12,751 nt of DNA from Hansfordia pulvinata (GCA_006538405.1 BJKQ01000062.1:1-12751), one strand, 5' to 3'. Numbered from the stretch's first letter, positions 1 through 7,236 are shown. Program-made: numbers and translations. The notes: generated by a model from the sequence alone, not told the origin.

Positions 1-226
1 AGAAATTGCTAGTAATCGTGAATCACCATGTCACGGTGAATTACACTTCGGATTGGTACTAACCACTCGTCACATGCTGAAAGGAGTTTTTGCATAAGTT
101 TGCTTTTTTATTATAAGTACGTAAATGAAAGGATTTAGACCTTATAGTAGGATTCCTCGTATGCGCGGCTCTGATTAGTGTTAAGTCGAAATACGGTTCG
201 TGTAGCGGAAGTTGCACGGGAATAAT
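1..226 (+). rRNA. rns: small subunit ribosomal RNA, 3' end (partial)
   Basis: This is the 3' part of the mitochondrial small-subunit rRNA; the 5' part lies left of the window. The block GCTAGTAATCGTGAATCACC at about 8-27 and the following CGGTGAATTAC and CACTCGTCACATGCTGAAAG match the universally conserved 3' major domain just before helix 44. The last hairpin, near 198-218 with a GGAA loop, fits helix 45, whose loop is normally dimethylated. The end near 226 is an estimate because mature rRNA ends cannot be read from sequence. The helix 44 segment is AT-rich, as is usual in fungal mitochondria. The gene is followed by trnY, a common ascomycete arrangement. Confidence 0.93.
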
Positions 227-1039
227 AAAACTTTTTACATAATAGATTATATTTTTTTAATATAACAAACTTATAGCTAGGTGCTAAAATATTAAAACTA
301 GGAGGATGATAATATCTGGCTGTGTTGTGATGTAGTCACAATAAGCTCTCAAGGTGTGTGCTATATTTCGGTTACACTTGTGCGGAGCTCCATAAAAGAT
401 AAAGAAGGCGGAAGCTCCTCGAAAACGTGGAAGCTCTCATGAATTTAGCCTACTAACATTAAATAGTTAGGTTTTCGATCGTTTAATTATCTAATTCTTC
501 AGTTTTAATTATTTTTCTGGTTCGATTCCAGAATAAGTTATGATTACTTATATTTTATAGACAACGTGCTATGCCCACTAAATCTTAAGAGGCTGTACGC
601 GTACCTCTCCCTCCCCCCCCCCTCTCTCTATTTTCCCTTAGACCTTTAAGCTTAACTTAACCTAAGCCTTTAACTTTTAACCTTTACCTTAACCTGTACC
701 CAAGGCTCAGGTTATCGTACTGGAGAGTTTACACACGGTAATGGCCCTGGTTTGGGTTTAGGTTCTGTATAGTTTGTTGGTGAATTATCTTAAAGGATAT
801 ATAGGGAAGCTGTACCCTATAATTTTTAGTCTAACTTAAACGTGCATATAGCAGGAGGTATACACTCCCTTCAATAATAAACCGTTCTGAAAGTAGATGT
901 ATGCCTTTTTCAGCCACATTAAACCTGTAATTATAATTTAAACGAAAAATCTACACAGTTACATAAAGGGTTGACTTATTAATTTTTACGAGTACCTGAT
1001 AATTTAGGGGCTTCTCGTTTTTTTTTTTTGTTAACTTTA
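227..1039. other. rns-trnY spacer, repeat-rich, no protein gene seen
   Basis: No credible ORF was found. The stretch holds an isolated tRNA T-arm-like hairpin (516-532), a C/T-rich run (600-630), a degenerate run of CCTTAA-like units (about 640-695), and pieces of families seen elsewhere. Examples are the GAGAGTTTACACACGG motif near 724 and a GTATACACTCCCT motif near 858 that recurs near 10032. It also has a GCGGAGCTC motif near 382. Confidence 0.6.
516..539 (+). other. orphan tRNA T-arm-like hairpin
   Basis: TCTGG, the loop TTCGATT and CCAGA form a perfect 5-bp T arm with a canonical loop, followed by ATAAGTT as a possible 3' acceptor strand. No good 5' acceptor partner (AACTTAT-like) or clear anticodon arm is found upstream. 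The best candidate starts near 455 and has several mismatches. It may be a tRNA pseudogene, a fragment left by recombination, or a highly aberrant type II tRNA. Confidence 0.3.
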
Positions 1040-1124
1040 AGGAGACTCCCTTTATTGGCAAGAAGGGCTGAGCTGTAAACTCAGTAGTTTAGTAGACTTT
1101 AAGAGTTCGAATCTCTTGTTTCCT
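1040..1124 (+). tRNA. trnY: tRNA-Tyr (GUA)
   Basis: This is a full type II cloverleaf. The acceptor AGGAGAC pairs with GTTTCCT, the D stem is CCCT/AGGG, and the anticodon stem CTGAG/CTCAG closes the loop CTGTAAA with anticodon GTA at 1075-1077. A long variable arm (1085-1100) and a T arm AAGAG-TTCGAAT-CTCTT follow. A long variable arm is expected for mitochondrial tRNA-Tyr in fungi. It lies directly downstream of rns, as in many Pezizomycotina. Confidence 0.95.
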
Positions 1125-1840
1125 AGTATAAAAAAGAATCCGTAGGATTTTTTTTTTACTCCTTGGACTTTTGAGTTTTATTTAATTTAAAAGCCGATAT
1201 TTAGTTTTCTAGAGAGAGGGGGGGGGGAGGGGTTGCGTGTAAAGATGTTACCTACCCCCCCCCCGTTGGAGATGCAAGTTTACCCTTAGTATATATAAAA
1301 GTATATATAAAAGTATTAATATCTGTGTATAGACTTTAAAATTTTTATTGTTTTAGTAGGACAGAGGGCGGAGCTTGCATGTTTACACTAATCGTAGAAG
1401 GGGTACCCAAGCAACCCTTGTATACCTCCGCCTATAAGAATTATAGCCCTCCGCCCTCCACTTATATAGTTAGCAATCAGTGTATATAAGCAAGCTATTT
1501 AGACATAGGATTTAGATGTAAACCCCTATATATTTGTGCTTGCCATATCCAGAACCAGAACCGAAGGTTAAGGTGAAGGTTAAGGTTAAGGATCCGCAAG
1601 CTCGAACTTTAAGTATTTCATTTGTATCTAATCGAAGCGCAAGCTCACCTGTTATTCTTTACTTTATTTTTTTTTTTCGTTCCCATATTAATATTAGGCT
1701 TACTAAAAAAAAAAAAAATTTTTTTTTGTTAGTTCGGTTTGATAACTTATCCTATGGACTTGTGTAAGGGGAGCCTGGATGAGAGCTAGGGTATCTTACA
1801 AGAATCCTCCACACCTCCCAGTAAGCTAAAAGATTCTTTA
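1125..1840. other. trnY-trnN spacer with GC clusters and composite repeat
   Basis: No gene is recognised. It contains a G-rich run (1213-1233) facing a C-rich run (1253-1264), which could pair. It also has the motif GCTTGCATGTTTACACTAATCG (about 1373), shared with 4326 and in part with 12250, and one copy of the CCAGAA/GGTTAA composite repeat (1541-1604). An open frame across 1534-1767 is a by-product of that repeat and an A/T-rich run. Confidence 0.6.
1531..1611 (+). repeat. inverted repeat, left arm (composite CCAGAA/GGTTAA element)
   Basis: This segment is the near-perfect reverse complement of 3902-3976. The arms differ by one 6-base unit (81 against 75 bases), one substitution near the outer end and little else. 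The element consists of CCATATCC, two CCAGAA-type units, four to five GGTTAA-type units and the tail GGATCCGCAAGCTCG. The arms enclose trnN, trnK, trnG, trnD, trnS and trnW. Confidence 0.85.
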
Positions 1841-1910
1841 GTCTCTATAGCTCAATGGTAGAGCTTGATACTGTTAATATCATGATAGATGTTCGATTCA
1901 TCTTAGAGGC
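1841..1910 (+). tRNA. trnN: tRNA-Asn (GUU)
   Basis: The cloverleaf has acceptor GTCTCTA paired with TAGAGGC (one G-T pair), D stem GCTC/GAGC, anticodon stem TGATA/TATCA around CTGTTAA with anticodon GTT at 1873-1875, and T arm AGATG-TTCGATT-CATCT. It lies 19 bases upstream of trnK on the same strand. Confidence 0.95.
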
Positions 1911-1929
1911 GTAATCTAATTCTAACTAA

Positions 1930-2000
1930 GGGATATTAGCATAGTGGTAATGCGTATGACTTTTAATCATCTTTATGTGAGTTCGAATCTCTCATATCCT
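1930..2000 (+). tRNA. trnK: tRNA-Lys (UUU), copy in the main tRNA cluster
   Basis: Acceptor GGGATAT pairs with ATATCCT, the D stem is GCAT/ATGC, and the anticodon loop CTTTTAA carries TTT at 1962-1964. The outermost anticodon-stem pair and one T-stem pair are mismatched. The position before trnG, trnD, trnS and trnW matches the K-G-D-S-W order common in Pezizomycotina. A second, unrelated-looking tRNA with the same anticodon is on the minus strand at 9743-9811. Confidence 0.92.
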
Positions 2001-2693
2001 AATTAATTATTAGGAGGCTTTAACTACGCACTAGATTTTTTAAGTGTGTTATTCGAGGTGAGCTTGCCTCCCTTACCTTTTTTAACTAACTATAGTTCTT
2101 ACTTTTTGTGTGGGCTGGTAGAGCAGTTCCTTATGAGGCTGATCCGGAGGATCAGCAAGCTCTGCTCTCATGAATTTCGCGTAGCCAGCCCACCCTCTCT
2201 AAGAATTTAGCGCACGGGGGGGGGGGGTACCCCCCCCTCCGCTCTTGAAGGCCTTAACTTTATTTAAGATAACGGACATTTCAAAATAGCTAGAATAATA
2301 TAGATATTAAGGTGACACTTTAAAATTCTCCTTTTCGTACTATAATTAACACAGAAATATAATACTTTAGAGGGTGTCTGAGGTACCCGTCCCACCCTTT
2401 AAAGATTTATCATTCCTAAATATTTAAATAAACCGTAGGCCTAAAAAAAGCTCCCTTCTTCTGTTAACTTTCCTTGTTTCATTGATAGAGTTTATACTAT
2501 TTAGTAGCCTAAATTACTAAGGTAATCTTTCACCTATTTCCTCTTTCCTCCTTCCTTACCTTTTTTTTTTTTATATTATCCTGAACCTTAACCAAAAGAG
2601 AATTTACACACGTAGAGGAGGCGGAGGCGGTTCCCTTAAGAATTATAGCACACCCTCCCCGGATTAGCAGACTACAAGAAAAAAAGCGAACAA
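2001..2693. other. trnK-trnG spacer with large repeat copy A
   Basis: No gene is recognised. The left part is dominated by the 146-bp repeat copy A (2101-2246), which ends in a GGGGTACCCC-type palindrome. The rest is AT-rich, with a poly-T run near 2563 and a TTTACACACGTAG motif near 2603. Confidence 0.6.
2101..2246 (+). repeat. dispersed repeat, copy A
   Basis: This copy aligns end to end with 3570-3718. Both run from ACTTTTTGTGTGGGCTGG through a GCTGATCC palindrome, a CTCATGAATTT block and a second half of the CCAGCC stem, then AAGAATTTAGCGC and the G-run/TA/C-run palindrome, ending CCGCTCTT. GGGCTGG near 2111 and CCAGCCC near 2185 can pair to close a large hairpin. The GGGGTACCCC core is a second hairpin, as in double-hairpin elements of fungal mtDNA. 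Confidence 0.85.
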
Positions 2694-2763
2694 GTGATTA
2701 TAATTTAATGGTAAAATGGCTGTCTTCCAAATAGAGTATGTTGGTTCAAGTCCGACTAGTCAC
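2694..2763 (+). tRNA. trnG: tRNA-Gly (UCC)
   Basis: Acceptor GTGATTA pairs with TAGTCAC (one T-G pair). The anticodon loop CTTCCAA carries TCC at 2726-2728, and the T loop is TTCAAGT. The D loop is short and AT-rich, with an AATGGT motif, as in tRNA-Trp downstream. It is the third gene of the K-G-D-S-W run. Confidence 0.93.
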
Positions 2764-2933
2764 AATTTAAATGTAGCTTTTATTAAGTGATAGGTGATAA
2801 CTTATGCTTTGGTATACTTAATTATGTAACGTAGTAAGGTAAGGAAGGAGGCTACTCCTCTCCCCTCTCCTCCTTTAAAAATTGCACTCGTAGTGATGTA
2901 TTTTTTATAGTTAAGGTATATAATAACTAAATA

Positions 2934-3005
2934 GAATCAGTAACTTAATTGGTCGAGAGCTACTTTGTCACAGTAGTAGATGTCGGTTCGAATCCGACCT
3001 GTTTC
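2934..3005 (+). tRNA. trnD: tRNA-Asp (GUC)
   Basis: Acceptor GAATCAG pairs with CTGTTTC with one T-T mismatch. Anticodon stem CTACT/AGTAG closes loop TTGTCAC with GTC at 2967-2969. The T arm GTCGG-TTCGAAT-CCGAC is perfect. Confidence 0.93.
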
Positions 3006-3403
3006 GTATAAAGTTGGCCTTCAACTAAAGAGTATAAAGCGCACAAATAGTAAAAACAGAGGGTGATGGAGCGTTTATGAATACCTATGAAAACCCTATC
3101 CCCACCCCTTTTTCCGACTTTGTTTTTTCAGTATAAAGGCAAACTCTTGATGTGCGAAGGCACTTCCTACCCGATCCCCTTGCAAGCTCCCTAATTTTTT
3201 AGTCTCCTTAATCCGAGGTTAGGGATAAACAATTAAGGAGTTAGTGTCGGAGATTGGTATTTTGTATGCTAAATATATAGCTTAAAGGCGAGATATTTTA
3301 GTGCGGAGCTCGTAAAGATACACGTTATAGCTTGAAAATTAAGCCTAAAGTGCTAATTTGTTTATATATAATACCAATAATAGCTTTAATAAATACAACA
3401 CAA
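3006..3403. other. trnD-trnS spacer
   Basis: No gene is recognised. It is AT-rich with a few GC motifs, such as GTGCGGAGCTCG near 3301, which is shared with about 7081 and 381. A tRNA-like anticodon hairpin near 3332 was considered and not accepted. Confidence 0.5.
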
Positions 3404-3482
3404 GGGAGTATTGCCATAGGTAGGGCGAGTTGTTTGCTAAACAATGTCTATTAGATCGGAGTGTTCGAGTCACTTTGCTCCC
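3404..3482 (+). tRNA. trnS: tRNA-Ser (GCU)
   Basis: Acceptor GGGAGTA pairs with TGCTCCC (one T-G pair). Anticodon stem GTTGT/ACAAT closes loop TTGCTAA with anticodon GCT at 3436-3438, so this is the AGY-type serine tRNA. The variable region is extended, as expected for serine. The T loop TTCGAGT is canonical. Confidence 0.92.
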
Positions 3483-3808
3483 GTTATATTTATAATAGCT
3501 ATAGCTTGGCTTGTTTTTAGGTGGAGGAATTTTTTAGCTACTTGCACCCATAAGAATTATAGCTCTTTTACTTTTTGTGTGGGCTGGCAGAGCGGTTCCT
3601 TGTGAGGCTGATCCTCCGGATCAGCAAGCTCTGCTCTCATGAATTTTCGCGCAGCCAGCCTACCCTCTCTAAGAATTTAGCGCGGGTGGGGGGGGTACCC
3701 TCCCCCCCCTCCGCTCTTTTTTATGAGCAGAGCTTGCTTGCGCTCACCTTCCCTAAAAAAAAATTTTTTTTTAGCCACCCTTCCGAGCTCCTCATGAAAT
3801 TAAACAAA
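3483..3808. other. trnS-trnW spacer with repeat copy B
   Basis: Almost half of this spacer is repeat copy B (3570-3718). The rest includes the TAAGAATTATAGC motif near 3551 and an A-run/T-run near 3755-3772. An apparent ORF at 3575-3823 lies on the repeat and the start of trnW and is not a gene. Confidence 0.6.
3570..3718 (+). repeat. dispersed repeat, copy B
   Basis: Same orientation as copy A (2101-2246) and about 90% identical by eye. The central 19-base palindrome at 3607-3625 is the exact reverse complement of the one in copy A: loop TCC instead of GGA, identical stems. The flanks keep the original orientation, so the palindrome has flipped in place. Differences elsewhere are a few substitutions and the lengths of the G and C runs. 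Confidence 0.85.
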
Positions 3809-3878
3809 AAGAGTATAATTTAATGGTAAAATAGGGAGCTTCAACCTCCAATTTCTCTGTTCGAATCAGAGTACTCTT
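3809..3878 (+). tRNA. trnW: tRNA-Trp (UCA), decodes UGA and UGG
   Basis: Acceptor AAGAGTA pairs perfectly with TACTCTT. Anticodon loop CTTCAAC carries TCA at 3841-3843, inside a GGAG/CTCC stem. The T arm is CTCTG-TTCGAAT-CAGAG. A UCA anticodon reads UGA as tryptophan, which is the mold mitochondrial code (table 4). This gene justifies reading through in-frame UGA codons in nad6, cox1 and nad1. Confidence 0.95.
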
Positions 3879-3901
3879 GAATAAATATATAAATTTTAAG
3901 C

Positions 3902-3976
3902 TAAAGTTCGAGCTTGCGGATCCTTAACCTTAACCTTCACCTTCGGTTCTGGTTCTGGATATGGCACGCACAAATA
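3902..3976 (-). repeat. inverted repeat, right arm
   Basis: This is the reverse complement of 1531-1611, lacking one 6-base GGTTAA-type unit. See the left arm for structure. Recombination between the arms would invert the segment from trnN to trnW. Confidence 0.85.
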
Positions 3977-4452
3977 GAGTTAGGTTTTCTTAAAAGCGTA
4001 GGGTACAAGCTCGCGTTTCAGTGATGAAAGTGTAAAGCGTGCTATTTTTCTCAAGGTGAGAGGAGAGTGGGCCAAGCCCCTCCCCCCCCCCCTTCACTCT
4101 TACACATACACAATAGTCCTTTTTTAAATTAGGATATTTTGTGCCTTAAGGGAGGGTATAGGTAGTCACTTAACCGTTTATCAGGAAGCTGATCCTGAAG
4201 ATCTTATAGCTATAGCTCTCTGTGCTTATTTATATATTATAATATTCTGTATAGAGTATTTTTTTTTTATAAGAAGTTTCATCTTCATTTATATCAGGCT
4301 TATGTTTACACAGAAAAAGGAGAGCTTGCATGTTTACATTAATCGGAGAAGCCTCCCTGCCTAAACAGGAAAGTGTTATAGGTTATTATAATTAAGTTTC
4401 ACCTTCTAATGATTTAGTCGAGGAGAGCTTGCATATCCGTGTGTAAACTCTC

Positions 4453-4563
4453 CATAACCAGAGCCAGAACCAGAACCAGAAGCAGAACCAGAACTTTGGG
4501 TTAAGGTTAAGGTAAAGGTTAAGGTTAAGGTTAAGGTTATGGTTAAGGTTAAGGATCCGCAAG
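4453..4563 (+). repeat. composite CCAGAA/GGTTAA hexamer repeat
   Basis: About six CCAGAA-type hexamers, some mutated to CCAGAG or AGCAGA, are followed by about eight GGTTAA-type hexamers with variants (GGTAAA, GGTTAT) and the tail GGATCCGCAAG. The same order and tail occur at 1541-1604, inverted at 3902-3965 and 6733-6809, and truncated at 7994-8027. Confidence 0.85.
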
Positions 4564-4640
4564 ATATGTCTAAAGATAGTTTAAGTTTAATAAACTACAG
4601 TTTTCCTATTTAAAGGTTAAAAATTCTAATATATATAGAT

Positions 4641-5447
4641 ATGAATAATTTATTTACTATATATGAAACTTACACAAATGGTTATAGAACAGAAGTTTTA
4701 GATATTATATCTTTATTAGCTATTTTATGTGGAATATTTGTAATTATAAGTAAAAATCCTATCGTTTCAGTTTATTTTTTAATAGGGTTATTTGCTAATA
4801 TATCGTGTTATTTAATATTAATAGGTTTAAGCTTTATAGGTTTATCTTATTTAATTGTATACATAGGTGCTGTTTCCATATTATTTTTATTTATTTTAAT
4901 GTTAATAAATATTAGAATAAGCGAATTGCAAAGTAACACTAGTAATAGTATACCTTTAGCTGCAGCTATAGCAGTATCTTTTAATTATCCTGTGTTTCAA
5001 TTATTACCTTATAACATAGCTATTTTAAATAGCTATGGAGCAGGTGGAAGAGAGCTTGCGCCTTCATCAGGAGGGTTTACAGGTTTACCTGAAATTGCAC
5101 CTAAAATAAGTACTTTAAATAATATTTTATACAATATTTCGAGTCCGCGTACAGAGGGAGGGGTAGCCCACTCCGCTAGTTCTAGTTCTTCTTCACATAA
5201 TTTACACAACGTAGAGTTAGGTGGAGGTTTAACAGGAGGTGCTAGCTCTGCAGACATAACTTCAAATAATGATATCTTATTTGTTACAAGTAAAATATGG
5301 GATGGTAATTTAATAGAAAACACACATATTACTAGTATAGGTAACATAATGTATACTAATTATAATATGTGACTTATTATAGCTAGTTTTATATTATTAT
5401 TAGCAATGGTAGGATCTATAGTTATAACTATAAAACAACGTAACTAA
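4641..5447 (+). CDS. nad6: NADH dehydrogenase subunit 6
   Basis: This is a membrane subunit of respiratory complex I in the inner mitochondrial membrane. The 268-residue protein begins MNNLF at the only sensible ATG. Membrane helices 1-4 fall at about residues 20-92, with the conserved core ISKNPIVSVYFLIGLFANIS and then the GLSYLIVYIGAVSILFLF block typical of fungal NAD6. The TGA at 5370-5372 is Trp244. It leads into the final helix (residues 244-265, ending VITIKQRN) and a TAA stop at 5445-5447. Stopping at the UGA would remove that conserved last helix. The loop between helices 4 and 5 (about residues 95-240) is long and rich in Gly, Ser and Asn. It contains AGAGAGCTTGCGCC (5049-5062), a dispersed-repeat motif, and a GC-rich patch near 5145-5175, which suggests in-frame repeat insertion. 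trnV follows 179 bases downstream. Confidence 0.95.
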
Positions 5448-5626
5448 AGGAGATTTGATCGATGTTTAGACCTCGCGCACGTTTCACGTTTCACGTTTCA
5501 TACTAAAAGGGAATAGGGGGCAAGTTTTTATTAGATAGCTAGGTCCCACCCCTATAGCTTTATATATGTAAAGGCTCGAAGCTTAAGCTTCACAAAATAA
5601 ATAAAGGAATGTTATTACAACCTACA

Positions 5627-5697
5627 AAGAGATTAGCTCAATGGTAGAGCAACCGTTTTACACACGGTAGGTTGGGTGTTCGAATCACCTGTTTCTT
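5627..5697 (+). tRNA. trnV: tRNA-Val (UAC)
   Basis: Acceptor AAGAGAT pairs with GTTTCTT (two G-T pairs). The D stem is GCTC/GAGC. Anticodon stem ACCGT/ACGGT closes loop TTTACAC with TAC at 5659-5661, and the T arm is GGGTG-TTCGAAT-CACCT. It lies between nad6 and the cox3 fragment. Confidence 0.94.
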
Positions 5698-5964
5698 AAC
5701 GTTCGGAAGTTATAGGTTAACTTAAAAGTACTCATTAGTTTTGTAGCTTATATAGTTTTATATATATATTTTTAACTTATACATAAACTTTAAAATAGAA
5801 TAAATAGCACGCTTCGTTGATCCTAGGATAGAAGAGCTTGCTGACCTACCTGGGTTAACCTAAGCTATCTTCCTTATATTCTTTTAGTTTTGTTTTGTAT
5901 TTTTAGATTGTTTAAATTATATACTTAGTATGTTTTTTTCATTTTTGACTTTATTTTTTTATAT
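5698..5964. other. trnV-cox3 spacer
   Basis: AT-rich leader region of cox3. No gene is seen. It includes short pieces of the GAGCTTGC family (about 5834) and poly-T/A runs just before the cox3 ATG. Confidence 0.5.
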
Positions 5965-6096
5965 ATGACTCAACTTATAAGAAGCAATTTTCAAAATCAT
6001 CCGTTTCACTTAGTTTCTCCATCACCGTGGCCTTTAAATACTAGTGTAAGTTTACTTAGTTTAACTCTTAGTGGTGCATTAAGTATGCACTCTTTT
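5965..6096 (+). CDS. cox3: cytochrome c oxidase subunit 3, first 44 codons only
   Basis: The 44 residues from MTQLIRSNFQ to GALSMHSF are the typical N-terminus of fungal COX3, a membrane subunit of complex IV, including the highly conserved HPFHLVSPSPWPL block. After MHSF the similarity ends. The frame runs 16 more unrelated codons to a TAA at 6145-6147. Family members are about 269 residues long, so most of the gene is absent here. The following DNA, read on the other strand, is the truncated third intron of nad1. Two readings remain: a 5' exon whose continuation lies elsewhere (intron or trans-splicing), or a duplicated fragment left by recombination. I see no sense-strand group I core after 6096, so the fragment reading looks more likely. 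Confidence 0.85.
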
Positions 6097-6302
6097 ATGA
6101 AAAATCCGTCTGCTCATAAGAATAATAGCCCTCTTTTCAACACTTAAATGATCACATCTAGTCTCTGAAGGTTAAAACAAAAAGAAATTTTGTCATATTC
6201 CCTGCTGATTTTCTTATTAGAATAGATTCTATAAGCTTTCCCTGCAATTTGTGATCTTTATAGAGGCCAAATCTAATATTTATAGATATTAACTATATCA
6301 AT
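6097..6302 (-). mobile_element. truncated group I intron (nad1 intron 3, 5' part)
   Basis: Read on the minus strand after nad1 exon 3, this shows a P1 pairing: exon end AGAGGCT against the internal guide GGCCTCT (plus 6262-6268), closing with the expected U-G pair. P-like AAATTGCAGGGAAAGC (6235-6250), Q-like AATCAGCAGGGAA (about 6199-6211) and R-like CTTCAGAGACTAGATG (about 6155-6170) elements follow. No S element (AAGATATAGTCC-like) and no nad1 exon 4 follow. The strand runs into the antisense of cox3. A copy of the dispersed motif TAAGAATAATAGCCCTC sits at about 6117-6133, near the breakpoint. Confidence 0.75.
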
Positions 6303-6649
6303 AGCCTCTGCTAAGTCAAAAGGAGGTCTGTTAGTTTCTGCTATAGATCCTATAAAGAAAATTATAAATATAGGTAATAAAGGTAATATAAATCAAACAG
6401 CTCTTTGTGATTCAACATTTACTGTTAAATTTAAACTACCAGTAAGCATAATAACTAATAATAAAGCTGAACTTAATATTAATTCATAACTAATTAATTG
6501 AGCAGTACTTCTCTCAAAGACCCTAAAAAGGCATATTTACTATTAGCACTTCACCCTGCTAATAATATTCCGTATGTAGCTAAAGATGATACAGCTAATA
6601 AGTAAAATATACCTAAATTAAAATCATTAATGGCTAAACCTGGTCCATA
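6303..6649 (-). pseudogene. nad1: nad1 exon 3 with a 2-base insertion
   Basis: It begins at TAT GGA CCA (YGPGL) directly after the intron-terminal G at 6650 and ends at GAG GCT (EA), 6308-6303. It encodes SLATYGILLAGW, SNSKYAFLGSLR, then after the 2-base shift STAQLISYEL, and [15 protein letters not shown] is used at the conserved Trp of LLAGWS and again at AVWFIL, consistent with code 4. Confidence 0.85.
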
Positions 6650-6711
6650 CATATTGCAAAATGTACTAATTAAATATTTCTTCCCCCTATTCATATGCTT
6701 TTGTGTGGGCT

Positions 6712-6981
6712 TTAATCGGAGAAGGGGGGCAGAGCTTGCTGATCCTTCACCTTAACCTTACCCTTAACCTTAACCTTAAGCGAAGGTTCTGGTTCTGGTT
6801 CTGGATATGCCCCCCCCCAAGCAAGCTCTGCTCTTGTTGAATAATTACGACGAGAATTAACTCTTGAATAATTAAGGTTTGCAACAACCTTTACAATTAA
6901 TGGTGAATCATGATTATATTTAACACATAATTTGCGATAACTTATTTCTAAGTTAATTAGAGCACACCTTAAATTTTTACA
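6712..6981 (-). pseudogene. ORF remnant inside nad1 intron 2, extended by a repeat
   Basis: The frame is open for 89 codons from just after a stop at 6984-6982 to TAA at 6714-6712, without an ATG. The first half (for example SPLIVKVVANLNYSRVNSRR) is ordinary-looking protein sequence that I cannot assign. It could be the leader of a decayed intron endonuclease. The second half is the composite repeat read in frame as PEPEPE followed by KVKVKGKVKVKD and QQAL. The function is unknown and it is probably not expressed. Confidence 0.35.
6733..6809 (-). repeat. composite CCAGAA/GGTTAA hexamer repeat, inverted, inside intron
   Basis: This is the reverse complement of the 4453-4563 type, with three CCAGAA-type units, about six GGTTAA-type units and tail GGATCAGCAAGCTCTGC. 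It is flanked by GC-rich runs (6723-6730 and 6811-6819). Its presence in a nad1 intron shows that the family spreads into genes. Confidence 0.8.
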
Positions 6982-7236
6982 TTATATTATAAATATCTAT
7001 AGCCGTCTGCTCGTTGCTCTTTTACAACAATAAGAAGCTTGTACCCATTGCTGACTTAGATCCGCGATTGTCCATTTTCCGTGCGGAGCTCGAAATGTGG
7101 CCTAGCTTTGGATTATCTTATAACTTGTTACTATACCTGAGTAATTAGTTCAGCCACTCATAGCCTTTCAACTATGGCTTAGTATTATAAGCTTTAGGAG
7201 TTCCCCGGAGTTTGACTATATTACCCTATGAACTTA

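Larger units (their letters stand above)
3879..4640. other. trnW-nad6 spacer with two composite repeats
   Basis: No gene is recognised. It holds the right arm of the inverted repeat (3902-3976), a C-rich run near 4077-4092, and a TGTTTACATTAATCGGAGAAG motif near 4330. The longest composite CCAGAA/GGTTAA element of the window (4453-4563) ends shortly before nad6, so the nad6 leader must lie in or after it. Confidence 0.6.
6650..7236 (-). mobile_element. group I intron in nad1 (intron 2, 587 bases)
   Basis: The boundaries join ...GYGVIP and YGPGL exactly. The 5' exon ends TACCT, pairing with GGGTA (plus 7222-7226) through a terminal U-G. The last intron base is G (plus C at 6650). A P-like ACTCCGGGGAACTCC lies near 7198-7212, and an R-like GAGCAACGAGCAGACGG near 7003-7019. 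No intact endonuclease gene is present. The 3' half contains an open but ATG-less frame and a composite hexamer repeat. Confidence 0.8.

Noticed and set aside
1534..1767. 77-codon plus-strand open frame
   Set aside because: It consists of the composite hexamer repeat (PEPEP, KVKVKVKVKD) followed by A/T runs. There is no family likeness, and the spacer is otherwise non-coding.
3240..3403. tRNA-like anticodon hairpin (GCTT/AAGC) near 3332
   Set aside because: No acceptor or T arm in register.
3575..3823. 82-codon plus-strand open frame
   Set aside because: It lies on repeat copy B and runs into trnW. The corresponding copy A at 2101-2246 does not preserve it.
5033..5347. 104-codon minus-strand frame opposite nad6
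   Set aside because: It is the antisense shadow of the low-complexity loop of nad6.
5370..5372. UGA as the stop codon of nad6
   Set aside because: tRNA-Trp(UCA) is present, and reading through restores the conserved last NAD6 helix to a TAA 25 codons later.
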